Of a DNA stretch of 64,000 nucleotides, positions 47,950-61,303 are shown piece after piece. The position numbers were made by a program, and so were the translations under genes. Position 1 is the stretch's first letter, and the number at the start of each line of letters is the position of its first letter. Source of the stretch: Poecilobothrus nobilitatus (lineage: Eukaryota > Arthropoda > Insecta > Diptera > Dolichopodidae); the NCBI GenBank assembly GCA_947095535.1, contig OX352773.1:26185398-26249397 (forward strand), in the 5' to 3' direction. The notes under the pieces were generated by a model. The model ran no database searches and was not told the origin of the DNA. It saw only the letters and a program-made list of their open reading frames with translations.

Positions 47950-49855
47950 GTAAAGCAGAGAAGATTTAAAAAATAATTTTTGAGACCACAAATCTATATA
48001 AGAGTCCACTTGAGTATTGTTGTTACAAATTATTATGTATAGAATTTTTACAAGAAGTTTAAAATTGCATCACTTTATTTTTCATATTTTGCAAATTTTT
48101 AAGAAAAAGAATAAACGAATTCTTAAGTTAAAATTTGAAGGAGTTGGATTTAATTAAAGTAGTTAAATTTTCAAAACTTTTTTGTTACATAAAGTATGTT
48201 AAATTCGTATTTCTACAGAAAGACTTTACTGAAAAAAACTAATATAAATATTATGTAAGTGTGTATTAGTGTCATTTCCTGTTCCTTCCTACTGTTTATT
48301 TATATTGTCGTATTTAATAATTTTTCTCTTAAAAAAAAAACTTCTCATTTAAATATTTAAAAAAAAAAATAACAATTTTTCCAAAAAGATTTAAATTTTG
48401 AATATCCATCAAAAAGAAATTGCAGAGCTTATAGTATCATAATTCCATAAATATGTAAATGTTTAAAAACTATACATTATAGTTTATTTTTTCAGGGTTT
48501 GAAGTAAAGACAAAGTATAGTTATCACAAAAAATAAAATTTTAAATTTTGTTTTGTTCTTTCAACAAGAGAAGTGTGTATCTTTATCTTAAAATTCTACT
48601 CGTATTGAGTAAAACCAGCTAATAACAGTAATACACTCGCAGTTTTGGGTAAAATTTTAATTTCATCATTTCATTTAAAATTTCAAATGGTTGAACTCTA
48701 ATGTAATGTAATGTAATGAACTCTGTCTTTAACACACGAAATTAGAGAACACAAAATTTTTTTTCTATCTTGATACGAAAAAGTTAAATAGACAATACTA
48801 ACTTGAAAAATTTTTGTCAAAATATTATGCAAATTCAAGTTTTCATTTTAAAAAATAAGCTTTTTAAAAATTTAAGGTTTCTTATTTTGCTTTTTCAACT
48901 TACCATGATTTTCAGAGTTTAGAAAAAATTAAATCAACTTTAACAAAACAGGATCTTTCTTAACTGATAGTTAAAAGAAAAAAAGAATTGAGAAAAAGAT
49001 TGTATAACAATGCAGAATAATATATTTAAGTACTAAATGATTCCTTTTTAAAAATTTACATATATTAAAATATTGTAAAAAGATTTTTCTTTACTAAAAA
49101 AAAAAAAAAAAAAAACAAACAGAAAAATAAAACATAAAATAAATTTTCCATTTATGCATGTAATTTAAATTTACATCAAATTTCTAAATGAAAGGACATA
49201 AACATAAAAATTTTCATGAATGTAAAATTTTCTTATTACATGAACAGTGACGCATAAGAAAATTTTTGTCAAAATCTATGTGGTAATTTCAAAGAATGAT
49301 TAAGCCTTTGACCTAATAATGATCTAATAAAGTCTTTGTATTGTCTGTAAAATATATTCCTCTAAATAATTCTATTCAATTTTTATATTTTCCTTTAAAG
49401 GTTTTTGGAATTGAGTATATTTTAAAATTCTTATGACTAGGTCGAATGAAAAAGTAAATGAAAAAAATTTAGTATGTTAAGGTTTTATTTGTTACATTTA
49501 TACATTATGTGCTTCGCTTTATTTACGCCAACAGCTTTTCAAACTTCTTTCATATATATTCTTTATTTTATATCAAAAATTCTCTATTTTCATATTGTGC
49601 AAAAAATCAGAGCCAAATTTCATTATTTAATTTTACTTTACGGATATAACAATTTAATGCTTTAATGGTAATTTGTCTTAAAAAGCAATTGTTTTTCACA
49701 GTTATAAATCGCAGAATAAACTTAGAATCAATTTCAGGCTAAATTAAGATTCATTTTAAAGCATAAGAAAAGGTTGTTACTTAATCTTATTGCCGTAACC
49801 AAATTTTTTAATTTTGTATATTAACTAAAAAATTTATTTTGAACGTAATATAATA
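47950..49855. other. A+T-rich non-coding DNA, no element seen
   Basis: A four-copy TAATG microsatellite lies at 48699-48718. Otherwise nothing was recognised. The 63-codon frame at 49474-49665 is unassigned and probably chance. Confidence 0.55.
48699..48718. repeat. (TAATG)4 microsatellite
   Basis: Four exact TAATG units. Confidence 0.9.
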
Positions 49856-50106
49856 ATAGACGGCTTCATTATTCTACTTCAGCCCACTTCACATTCAATT
49901 TTTGCCGATACCTGTCCTATCCTCTCCTATCCCTACTTTTTAATCAATATACTGCGTTACCAGTTAGGGGTTTCATTTCATTATATTGCTTAAAGGAGGA
50001 TGTGGGTTTAGTCATGAACCCAGCTGAAATTATCAAGGGGGTTGTCTTCTTGGTGTCTTTGGAAGATTCAAACTTTCCTTAGAAAAGAAGACAACAAAAA
50101 AAAAAC
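49856..50106 (+). mobile_element. Retroposon 3' end with poly-A (second copy)
   Basis: This segment matches 41232-41481 block by block (TCCTATCCCTAC, CAATATACTGCGTT, GGGTTTCAT, GTGGGTTTAGTCA, TTGGTGTCTTTGGAAGATTC) and ends CCTTAGAAAAG followed by an A-rich tail. No SINE head precedes it, so the head-to-tail arrangement near 41 kb is not fixed. It is flanked on the left by ATAATATAATAATAG, like the (AAT)n before the first copy. Confidence 0.7.
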
Positions 50107-50920
50107 AGTAATGTAAAAAAGTAAAACACATACTTTTTAAAAATTGTTCATCTTGGTAGACTGTAGTTAGTTAGTGATGAGTCATCACTGTATATAGATT
50201 ATAAAAACGTGTGAGTATATTATGGAACAATAATATTCAAATTTCTTTTACTTTAAATACATTTTAAAACTTTACAAAAATTATTAAGAAAAAAACCATC
50301 AACTTGAATATCCTTTAATACTTTACTACAATAAAAAAAAAAAAAACAGATAGTAAGAAACAATGAAAGAAAAAGTAAAATATACACATGGATGCATTTG
50401 AATTACAATAAAAATACTTATATTATAGAGTTCATTCAATATAATGGACTTTAAAATCAACAAATGATAAGGATAGCAATATTATAACTGTAATCTTTAT
50501 ATTTTTCTTTTATTTCTTTTAATATTTTCTTATAATCTTAATCTAATACTAAGGATATTCGAGAATGTAACAGAGAGAAAAAGTAATAATATACAAAATA
50601 AAAAAAAATCAATCAATTCTTTTGTATAAGCTTAAAAAAAAAATTTTATATATTATTATATACATTGTATTTGTAATAAAAAGTTAAATACTTTGCATTA
50701 ATAATGGTTTAAAATTCTAAAAACGAATTTTAGTTGAAATGTAATTACATTTATATGAATACTGTACTGTATTTAAGATTTAAAATAAAAATTTAATAAT
50801 AAAATAAAAATGTAACGAAAGAAATCAATTAAAAAATAAAAATTTATACGTTTTCTAAAATTTTGTAATTTCTGTTTTTCTTTTCTAAAATTTTGAGTGT
50901 TTTCTCAAATGATTTCAGAT
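50107..50920. other. A+T-rich non-coding DNA with a short palindrome
   Basis: The 17-base palindrome AGTGATGAGTCATCACT lies at 50173-50189. No element or gene was recognised. Confidence 0.55.
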
Positions 50921-51707
50921 CAGATTTGTAAAAATTTAATTAAAAATGATCTATGATTCTTATTAGATTATTATATTATTTTGGATTACTTCAAAATAAT
51001 CTAAAAGTAATCCGCATTATTTTTCAATTAATTTCGATTACTAGAAAATAATCTAAAAATAATCTGGATTACTTTTTAATTATATGAGATTATTTTTAGA
51101 TTATTTCAATAAAATTTGTACATAAAAAAATTAATTAAAAGCTAAATCAGATTTTGTTTGGCTCTAGATGATCTTCCCTGAAATGGGAGATTGGTCATAT
51201 CGAGAGGAACAAAAACTTACATGTGAGGGAGGTCTATTTCCACTGCTTTGGAAGTTATGCCGCGATTTTTCAACTATAATTTAGTTTTGTTTCCATAAAA
51301 TTGAAATCAACTATACAAAAATCGGAACATACTTTGGTTTAGACGCTTTGTTGAATCTTCTTCAAACTTTACTAATAGATATTATATATCATGGCATATG
51401 AGTCCCGACTTAATTCATTTTTTTCTATAGAAATTTTATTGAAATAATCTAAAAATAATCTCATATAATTAAAAAGTAATCCAAATTATTTTTAGATTAT
51501 TTTCTAGTAATCAAAAACAATTGAAAAATAATTCGGATTACTTTTAGATTATTTTGAAGTAATCCAAAATAATATAATAATCTTATAAGAATCATCAATT
51601 ATTTTTTCATTATTAATAATCGTAATCAAAAAATTTGAGTCCAATTATTATAGTAATCGTAATTTTTAAGTATTGTATTACAAAGTAATCATTATTTTTG
51701 CAAGTCT
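50921..51707. mobile_element. Palindromic hAT-like element with 164-bp inverted arms
   Basis: The inverted arms 50954-51117 and 51431-51594 are almost identical in complement. Each contains several AATAATCTAAAA(A/G)TAATC words. The outer ends read CAGATTTGTAAAAAT (left) and, from the right, CAGACTTGCAAAAAT, which fits the CAGNNNTG-type termini of hAT transposons. The left outer flank between end and arm is about 80 bases shorter than the right, so one side has a deletion. I find no 8-bp target duplication. The 313-bp loop (51118-51430) is less A/T-rich and encodes nothing. Confidence 0.75.
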
Positions 51708-51884
51708 GATTTTAATAAATAAATATTATATTGAAATTAATTATATTTTATTGAATATAAGTACTAAATTCAAAACTGAAATAACTTAGAGTAGTAGAAG
51801 AACCATTTTAGGACGATTTATTCGATCTGGTAATATATATAATGTATATATTGTATAATAATGTATAAGGCAGTAATCCAGTCA

Positions 51885-52299
51885 ATGATGTAGTTGTTAA
51901 GATACCGGCCTTTCATTCGAAAGGTCTCGGGTTCATACTATGGCTGGGTCATATAGATTAATCAAAAATAATATAAAATTTTCTTATAATATGTAATTAT
52001 TATATGAATTATTATAATATAATTAAATAAAAAAAAAAAACAATTAATATCATATTGTAATTATTACCTATAATAAAAAATAATAATAAAATAATTCTTG
52101 TATAAGGTAATAGATGTCGCACAAATATAACATTTACGTCTCATAGTCTTATACAATATAATTACAGTCGAGTACTCAACGGCTTAGTAAAATTATTAAT
52201 TCTAGAAACTGAAGCTTAAGACAAATATCAATAATAAATGACTGAATGAAATCAATAATGGATGTCCTATGATCCTTTTAGGGATGGAACAAAAAAAAA
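51885..52299 (+). mobile_element. SINE family 2 copy, poly-A tail
   Basis: The head TAGTTGTTAAGATACCGGCC, then TTTCATTCGAAAGGTCTCGG and GTTCATACTATGG (damaged B box), then GGGTCAT, matches the 40803 head in order. An A/T body follows, then GTCGAGTACTCAACGGCTTA, ATATCAATAATAAATGACTG, GGATGTCCTATGATCC and TTTTAGGGATGGAAC with a poly-A end. The last three blocks recur in reverse complement at 55313-55455. Confidence 0.68.
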
Positions 52300-53137
52300 A
52301 AGTACAATGTTACACACAATATTGTGTTTAATACAAAGTTGAATTTAATATTAAATTTCAATGTTAAATATTTACAATGTAAGACGAAGTTCTTATTTAT
52401 TTTTCAGATATAACTAATTTTTAATAAATAATATATTCATATTTTTATATAATTTTTGGTATTTGAGAAAAGCGAAGCAATTAAAAAATCTGTTTTTAAC
52501 TTTATAAATTCTTTTTTCATGTTTTTTTCTTATTGAGAGACTAAAATCTTTTGATTAGATAATTTTCAATTTTATTTTCCGTTTTTTTTTTTTAGATCAT
52601 TTTTCTTTTTAATGTTTTTTTTTTTGTTTTTGTCATATTGTAAAGGATTTTTTTTGTTAATATATTTTCTATTGAAATTTTATTAAATTATTTCTTTATA
52701 AATTAATATTTTAATTTAATGTTTCAAAACCAGATGCCCCTAAAGGAAAAACCAAAAAAAAAGGGAATACAATATTTTGTGATAGACATCAGAGTATAAA
52801 AATGTCTTTTACTGGAAAATAAAAATTTTTTTTTTTTTTATAAAATTTATGTGCTACTTATATTTTATATATTTTTTTATTTATAAAACATTAATATTTG
52901 TTTACTTTTACTTTTAACATTACATTTTATTACTAATTTGTAAATCTTTTAGTTATTAAATTCTTTATTGATGTTTTAAAATATTTTCATATAAATATGT
53001 TATATGTAATTTTTTGTTTTTTGCAAATGTTAAATTTTAACAATTTTTGACAATTATTAAAAGTTTTTAAAATTAATTTTATAATGGGAAAAGTACTAGA
53101 GTGTTTGGTAACTTATGGACTTTATTTTTATTCATTC
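52300..53137. other. A+T-rich non-coding DNA, no feature seen
   Basis: No gene, RNA or recognised repeat was seen. Confidence 0.55.
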
Positions 53138-53977
53138 TTTATACCCGTATGAACTATGTTCAAGGGTATAATAAATTTGCCATTACATTTGTGACACCTT
53201 AAAGGAGTCGAGCTAGATATAGTGTCAAAGGTATGGATCGGTTCAGGCTTCTTGCACCTCTTCGAACTTAATTAAGCTAGGCGTCTGAAATCTTGCAAAT
53301 GATGATCAAATTTTATGGCAACCACTTTTGCAAAATTTGGTTGTGGTGGTGCGACGGATTCGGGTAGCTGCCATACAACTTATCCGTTTAAATGAGAATA
53401 ACTCAGTGTCTATTGAAGTTAGGAACCTGAAATTTAGTAAAGAGGTGTCGAGTTATAGGCCAACAACTTTTGTAAAATTTTGTTGGTCTAGAGCAGCCGG
53501 TTCAGGCTTCTTGCACCTCTTGGAACTTAATGAAGCTAGGCGTCTGAAATCTTGCAAATGATGATTAAGTTTTATGGCAACCACTTTTGCAAAATTTGGT
53601 TGTGGTGGTGCGACGGGTTCGGGTAGCTGCCATACAACTTGTCCGTTTAAATGAGAATAACTCAGTGTCTATTGAAGCTAGGAACCTGAAATTTAGTAAA
53701 GAGGTGTCGAGTTATAAGCCAACAACTTTTGTAAAATTTGGTTGGTCTTGAGCAGCCGGTTCAGGCTTCTTGCACCTCTTGGAACTTAATGAAGCTAGGC
53801 GCAATAGATTCAGGTAGGTATGACAGCAATTTACATAAATATATCTCTGTAGTTCGGTACTAAAACATCTGAATGTTTTTAAAAGATGATCAAGTTTTAT
53901 AGAAACAGGATATATTACGTTCATACGGGTATCCCAGAGTTGACACAGTCTACTCTACTGCACTCTTCCTCGTTTTT
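53138..53977 (+). mobile_element. HINE family B copy, internally deleted
   Basis: It has the same ends as 21544-23765 but on the opposite strand. The head is TTTATACCCGTATGAAC (53138-53154), and the 3' end is GTTCATACGGGTATCCC, then the GAGTTGAC-ACA-GTCTACTC hairpin and CTTCCTCGTTTTT. It is 840 bp against 2222 bp for the other copy. The head passes straight from GGTATGGATCGG into TTCAGGCTTCTTGC, so the microsatellite and part of the array are missing. About two 250-bp repeat units remain. The frames at 53328-53561 (plus) and 53712-53924 (minus) are repeat translations. Confidence 0.8.
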
Positions 53978-55312
53978 AGATATAACTGTTTTATTTTGCA
54001 ATCAATTTCAATTAATTGAAGTAATTAAACATAATTTATGTTATTATTTTTAAAATTTATATTTTATTATTTGTTGAATTTTGTATAAATGGAACATGTT
54101 ATATTGGCCGAAAAGTGTCATTCGTCAAAAGAAAATACATTAACAACATCTTTTTTCGACGTCGGTTATTTAAATAAAAAAGTAAGAAGGTTTTATATTC
54201 AAACTTGTTCTTTAAAGCCACTAAAACACCTTGTACAATTGAGTTAATGAATTCTAACTGTATCAATTCAGCAAACGGTAAGAAACAACGTTTCTGCAAA
54301 ATTTGAACGTAAACGGTTGAACAGTGTAGATATGACAATAAAAAAATTAAAAACGTTTAACGCGCTCTGGTGAACGTACAAGATTAATGAATCCGAAAAA
54401 AAAGTTTCGGAATTAAAATTTATTGTCTTAGGTTATAACAATTATTGGAATCTATTTAATTGAATTAAATATAATTCTCGCAACTTTTTAGCATTTCTTT
54501 TTAACTCTTTTGCAGTATTTTTCCAAAATTACCAATAATTTTTTTTTACAGTATAGAAAAATCTACAGCATTAAATTAATGTAAAAAATATGATCTTACA
54601 TTCAAAATAAAAATGTTTAAAATAACAAACTTGAATGGTGTATACCTTACCTTCTATTACATAACATGCTCTTTTTTTTGTTTTTTTTTTTTTTTTTATT
54701 AAATTACCCTTCTAATGGAAGATCTTAATAAATTTCACTTCTGTAATAATTAAAATTAAAAGCTTACAAATAAAATGTACCTTTATTTTTTGAAACTAAA
54801 TGTGTCACAACAAATAGACCAAAATATACCCTAAAGTTCTTTTCAAGAGTACATGTTACATATAAGATATTAATTACTTTCTTACAATGTTACCAGCTAT
54901 ATTCTTTTTCTTTTTTATTTGTTGTAGACTTGTAGTATATTTTTTTATATTTACTGTTTTTTTTTTTTTTTTATAAGTTTGATTGATTGATTCTTTTTTT
55001 TTTTTCTTTAACTTTAGATTGATTACATTTGTTTTAAATCAGTTTAAATCACGAAAAGAAAATTTAAAATATAGTACATATAGTACAATATAATACTGTA
55101 CGCCATCTATTATTAATAAAATAATTAAAATAATAGCTTAGCAGAATTTAATCAACAGAAACTTAATTAGCTTTTTTAAGATGTTAGAGTAGAGTGCGGT
55201 ACTCCTTCAAAATAATATGAAATAAATTGACAATTATAGACAAGAATAGAATTGATTTAATAGTAGATTAAAGATAATTTAAATTTACAGACTATTTATT
55301 TAAATGTCATAG
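53978..55312. other. Non-coding DNA; 54090-54420 less A+T-rich and unidentified
   Basis: The segment 54090-54420 has several CG-containing words (TTCGACGTCGG, AACGCGCTCTGG) and an open 79-codon minus frame (54099-54338) with no recognisable domain. It may be an unidentified repeat. The rest is A/T-rich and empty. Confidence 0.4.
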
Positions 55313-55455
55313 ATTTTTTTTCCTTTTCACTCCTATGAGGATTATAGGGCATCCACTAAGTCATTTATTATTGATATTTGATTAGGCTTTAGTTTCGTTA
55401 ATCATTAATTTCTCTAAGCCGTTGAATACTCGGCTGTATAGCTATTGTACAAGAA
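55313..55455 (-). mobile_element. SINE family 2 tail, 5'-truncated
   Basis: Read on the minus strand, GCCGAGTATTCAACGGCTTA, ATATCAATAATAAATGAC and GTGGATGCCCTATAATCC lead to a poly-A end, which is the T run at 55313-55323. This matches the last 130 bases of the 51885-52299 copy. No tRNA-like head is present, consistent with 5' truncation during retroposition. Confidence 0.68.
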
Positions 55456-58424
55456 AGACGTTTCTTTTTTTTTTTTGAATATGCCGTGAAACCCATAAGT
55501 TCTGAATATTTTCGTTTTAATTTAACTTTTCAAATGATATGGTCACCTTATCATTGTTTTCTTAAAATAACTTGAAGAAAACGAAAATAACCTAAACATT
55601 ATATATATCTATATATTAATATTTTTAATATCCTTTTAGCATAAAAAGGATAATCCTAAAACAAAAAAAAAAAAAAGGATTATAATAAGAAAAAAAAAAA
55701 AAAACAATAAGACCTTTTTCTATGATTTTTTGTTTTTCTTTCGTATACATATTTAAAAAAATATTCAATTCATACAAAATTAAAAGTAATTTTTACAGGT
55801 ATTTTTAGGCCTACCACTATTTAAGAACTTTATTTTCTTATTACTGTACGGATAAATTATATCTGTAAATTTCTTTTTCTTTTTTTTTTGTTATTATATT
55901 TTTTCTGAAATTTTCCCCTAATTCTTAGGATTTAACCCAAATAATTTTAAATTTGTTTTTTTTTTTTGTGTTTTATAAAATTTCAATTCCAACATTATTT
56001 GAAGGGTTGTCAACAACTTTTAAAAAAAAAATTATCAAAAAGGGTTGGGTAAAATTAAAAATTAAAAAAAAAATTTCAAAAATTTGTAAACGATTTAATG
56101 TGAATTGAATAGAATGAAGGTTATATATAATAGTACAGGTGTTATGGTGGTAGTCGGTAAAAGTAAAATGATATCAAATTTGATTTTTGTTTTTAAAATT
56201 AAATTAAATTAGGTGAAAAATTAATTTTTGTTAGAGGGGAGTGAATCTATATAGAAAGTTAAATTTAATTTTCTATTTTTAAAGGAATATTAAAGTTTTC
56301 TTTTAGGTTTTGAGGAGTTGTTTAAAAAAAAAAAAAAAAAAATTTTTGTTAAGTTAAAAAATTAAATAATTTTTATTTTTGGTTTTGTATAATTTTTTTT
56401 TTTTTTTGAAAATAATATAATTTTTACATTCAAATTAAAATGATTTTGGTTATCAAAATGATAGTATAGTGGTGAATAAATAATTGATATAAATTTTTTT
56501 TTTCCCCTTCTTATTTTTTAGAAATATTTTTGGTTTTAATTTGGAAATTAAAGAAAAAAACTATTTGTTGATCCAACCGGAAAAACAATTTTATGATTTT
56601 GAAATAAAAGTTATTTTTAGTAAAAATGTATGTATTACATATATTTAAGGCATAATTTAAAATAATATTGATAAAAATTTGATAATTTACAAAAAAAAAA
56701 AGAAAAATTATATTGTTTTATTGAAAAATTTATTATACAGTGACAACATTATTCTATTCTGCATTAAAGACTTACAAAAAGTGAAGCAAAATAATTATTT
56801 TTGTTATAAAGTATAAAAAAAGTGTAAGATTTTAATTATTTATTTCAGTTTAAGAGTAGACTTATATTGATTTTAATCTTTTTGAATTCAAATAATCTTT
56901 CGAACTGAGAATTGAGAAAAGCCACTTGGCGGCTTATATTGTTGAGTTAAAGTGATATAAAAAAAATTAAAAATAATAAAAGACAATAGGGTTGGATTGA
57001 ATGCATAAAACTCAGCTTGAACTCAAAATTCACATTTTTAAATAAATTGTACGATTTCAAGAATAGTTTTTGTTTTGGAAAAGCGAGTTTCAATTTCTAG
57101 GTCAGTTTTATGAATTCGTTCCATACTTATGTAGTGCTAGCTTTATTATATTGCTATGTTGATATGATTTGATTTTAAGGATAATAATTTCCTTTTTATT
57201 TTATGAGTCTATTAGAGATTAATTCTGTATAATAATAATTTTGTTTTTGTTTTAAACCATATAAGAACTATATGTTTTCTTATAACCTATACTCCCTTAG
57301 GTTCGAAACTGTTAAAAAGGTACATATTACCTTATAAAACTTGTATTTTTTTAACAATAAATTGTATGTAAATTGATGGAAATTATTCAATCAAACTATT
57401 TGCTTCAATATTTAAGAACTTTTTAAATATATACTGTTACTTATATGTATAGAATTAAACGATTTGAAATGTCTAAAATTAAAATATTATGTAAACATTT
57501 TTTTTTCCATATATTTTTTGCATCCGAAATAATAATTTTATACTGTTAATTGATATAAACTTAATTGAACGAAAAAAGGCTGTTTTTTTTTTTTTTAAAC
57601 CCCTTTGTACAATTTAGATTGACCCAGAACAAATTAATTTTTTTTTTTTTACAATTCTTTCGACATTTTAAATTCAATCGTACAATCGTATATAATTACA
57701 TTTTAATTATATAGAATAATGAAAATTTTACAATATTTTCCTAAATATGTACATATATTTTTTTTTAACTAAATTAAAAGGAATTTTTTATCCATTCATC
57801 CATTCCATTTTCATTGTTTTTTTTTTTTTTATGGGTAAATTATTTTTTATTTTTGTTGGAAAAATGGTATACCTCGTAAAATATTCAATTATATGGTACA
57901 TTGAATGTTTATTTTTGGATAATAAATTTGTTGTTTTAAATCAAAAAAACACTTAATTGACTGATTATGTTGTACATTTTATTTGGGGAGATAAACTTTT
58001 TAATTATTAATTCTAATTTATTATTTACAAACACAAATAGCATTTTAAATAATTAAACCAAATTTTTATTTTTTTTTTTTAAATATTTATTTAAATTATT
58101 TTTTGTTTCTTTTCTAGAATATTCGAAAAAAAAAAAAATGTTTTTATTTTAGACCTTTCCTATGTCAGTCCTATATAACCATTTATTTTTGACACTTTGC
58201 TTTCGTGCTATGAAAATGCTCCTTTGTTTTCACAATTATACATATTTCATATTCTGCGTAATATCTGATTTCCTAAATATTAGTCATATAACGGGAAATT
58301 TTAATTCTAGATTGTAAAATTGAAAATTATTAAAAATAGAACGTCAAGTTCTGTATTAGTCAGAATTTGATATAAATTTTTTAAAAATATTAATATTTTA
58401 ATAGACTTATTTATTGTTAAGATT
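55456..58424. other. A+T-rich non-coding DNA, no feature seen
   Basis: Nearly 3 kb of homopolymer-rich sequence hold no recognised element. The 69-codon frame at 57747-57956 is low-complexity. Confidence 0.55.
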
Positions 58425-58558
58425 TTATTGTCATATCTTAAACGTTGTAGAAGTTTTGTAGAAGGATGGAAAAACCGACGAAAAATGGACGGACAAAGTG
58501 AAATTAATGAGCAAATTTTTCAATAATTTCTAGAAAAATGTTCTAAGAATAATAGTTA
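58425..58558 (-). repeat. Scrap of HINE family A (5' end only)
   Basis: CTTAAACGTTGTAGAAGTTT, then GGACGGACAAAGTGAAATTA and TTTCAATAATTTCTAGAAAA, then ATGTTCTAAGAAT, corresponds in order to the microsatellite-side end of family A (TTTAACGGTGTAAAAGTTTT, GGACAGAGTGAAAGTAATAG, AAATGTGCTAAAAA). The rest of the element is absent or unrecognisable. Confidence 0.5.
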
Positions 58559-60856
58559 TAACATGTACTACTTAAAAGCAATATTACAGAGAAAGATTGA
58601 GGCAAAAAATGATAATTTCGAATTTATCCGAAAATACTTCGAACAACTTGCATAGAATATAGATAAATTAATCAATGTTAAAACAAAGCTATTAAAAATA
58701 ATATGATTTGCTATGATTTGGTTCATTAAATCGATAAAAATCAAAGAAAATAAAGTATAAAACGAAATTTCACAAGGAGTTATTTATAAGATTAAGATTA
58801 TTATTACAACCACTTCTGCACATTGAAAAAAAAAAGTTATACTGATGGATAGGAAAACACTAATAACCAAATTTTCAGTAGAAGTTTAAACTTAGGTTTA
58901 ATAGCTAAACAAAAAGACAGTAAAAAATGGTATCTTGATAATTTTGTCATTTAAAAAACAAAAAATTTATCTGCTCTTTTAGATAAGTTAGGACGCAGAT
59001 ACTTTCCCTCACAGTTTCTAACTTTTTAAAAGTTTTAAATTTTATATATATTAGTACTAAAGTAATGTTATGTAGTTGAAATAGTGAAATCTTTGCGAAC
59101 AATATTTTTTTTACACATTTAATGCACATCCGAAACGTATATATCTACACCTTCATATACTCTGTATGATAGTTACATATAGAAATAAAAGGTTTTCTTC
59201 TGGATAATTTATAATATTATTTGTCTTAGCACCAAAAAAAAAAAAAAATTACCCAATTTAATATTGTAATTAGGAAAATGTACTCGTATTTGCTATATGT
59301 AATTTAAATATATATTTAGTATTTATAATATAAACCTATCTAAATATAAAATTTTGACTAATGATAAGGCCTGCAAAAAATAAACGCTTAGTGCATATTT
59401 TTGACACACATTAAAATAATCGGTACTTTTTAGCCAGATTTAGTGTTTTTTCTTCACTCACTGATGGTTGACATTTATTTTAATCTTTTATCACAAATTT
59501 CCAAATTTTATTTGCTTCAATCAAATTTTAAACAATTTATTAACTTAAATAACTAATAGTTTAAACTTCTTCTTTATAAAAAACTGTTATTTTAATGTAA
59601 ACTAAAGTTTAACTGTCCATTTTACTAAACCAAAGTTTAAAGTTCGACTGAAAGACGTGTCATAACTTAAAAAAACTATTTTAACAAAATTTATTGTTTT
59701 GTTCTTTTTAAATTATTCTAATGAAGCACCCTCTATTTTTTTTTTTTTACATATTTCTGTACAATTTTATTCAAATTAAAAAGTTAAAATGTCATTTATT
59801 ATTTTAAAGACGTGACGTACTAAAATGTTAAAAATAATATTATATTATATAAATAAAAGTTTGGTGAAAAGGTGAAAAATGAAGAGAAATTGAAGAGAAA
59901 AAGATATGAAAAAAAAAAAAAAAATTAAAGTTCACAAAGGTAAGGTATTAGGTTAGTTAAATGTACGAAATAAAATTAAATAAAAATAAAAAGGTCTAAA
60001 AATTTTATGTGTATTTATTTTTAATGCACAAGTAACGGTATAATTATGATAAATATAAAAAAATAAAGATATTCATGTCATTTTTGATCTTCATTTTTTT
60101 CTCTTTCTCTTTTTCTTTTGTTTTAATTTTGTTTTTCATAATTTTTACAATTTTTTTTTTTTTTTTTTGTATATTTTCCTTTTATATAAAAAATATTTTA
60201 TGTTGAATTTGATTATTTAATGGTATTTAAATAAAGAATATAAATATGAGAGAAAAATGAAAATGGTAGAAATGGGGCAAAAGTGGGACAAAGGAAAAAA
60301 TAAATTATAAATTAAAAAATTTCAAAAATTTAATTTTAATTTTTGTTGCATAATTATCACATTTCTAAAATACTTTTAAAAATTTTTAAATAAAATGATT
60401 TTTTTTTATTTTAAGTATTAAAAGGAGTTCGAAAGAAAAAGTGTTTACTTTTTTTTTACATTCAACTATTTCCGTATGCAATTGATATCATTTGGAAGAA
60501 TAGTCATTTAAGATTGCCTTTCAATTCTTAATAATTACGTGTAATAAATAAAAGTCATGAGAAATAATCTAAAAGATTCACATTATCTTGTGAAGGATCT
60601 TTGGATAACTTTACTGATATTTACAAAAAAAAGATTGCGAAAAAAACGATATTATTTCATTAAATCCTATGTCAATAAAATGATGATTTAAATCATGTTT
60701 TATAAAAGAATAAATTAAAATTTTTAAAAATAAAACTTATTAGAAATATTATTTCATATTTTTTCCGCCACTTTTCCTTTTTTTTCTTGTGAAATGTATA
60801 TTAAAATAAACAATATTTTTTCTTAAATATTTACTTTTTACAGTCATTAGAAGCCT
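58559..60856. other. A+T-rich non-coding DNA, no clear feature
   Basis: A segment at 59360-59690 is slightly less A/T-rich and repeats the word AAACYAAAGTTTAA near 59600-59645. It may be another eroded inverted-repeat element, but I could not find two matching ends. Confidence 0.45.
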
Positions 60857-61303
60857 GATGCCGGATTCCGCAACGGTGCAAATGAAAAAATTTGACAGTT
60901 CTCGTGTCAATTCAATTTAAAAAAATTTGACATTTTCAATTTGCACGGTGCAAAGTTTTTTCATAAAGTATTTATCTGTGCAAATGCAAATGAGAATGCA
61001 AACGAGAAAGAGAGAATTTTTATTATTTATAAAAAAAAAAAAAAATGGAAAATTATATAGTTATATAATTTATATAGTTTAGTATTATAACATTAAATTG
61101 TTTTGTGCACATTTTATATATTTTTTCATTTTATATTTTGTGTTGAAATGACAGTCAGCGCTGTTTATAATTCATTCAGCATTTCAATTTTCATTCACGC
61201 TTGCGGAATTGAAATAATGGTGCAAATGGAAATTGTTGGTGAAAATGAAAAAAGTTTACATTTGCACCAAAAAAATTTACACCGTTACAGAATTCGGCCC
61301 CTG
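60857..61303. mobile_element. MITE with imperfect terminal inverted repeats
   Basis: The left end, GATGCCGGATTCCGCAACGG followed by TGCAAAT, and the right end read in complement, GGGGCCGAATTCTGTAACGG followed by TGTAAAT, match at about 21 of 27 bases. Subterminal sequence also repeats the phrase GTGCAAATG in both orientations. The interior of about 400 bp encodes nothing; the 67-codon frame at 61103-61306 runs through the right end repeat. I could not settle a target duplication, so the superfamily is open. Confidence 0.7.

Noticed and set aside
59360..59690. Possible inverted-repeat element with AAACYAAAGTTTAA words
   Set aside because: Two matching ends and a target duplication could not be found.
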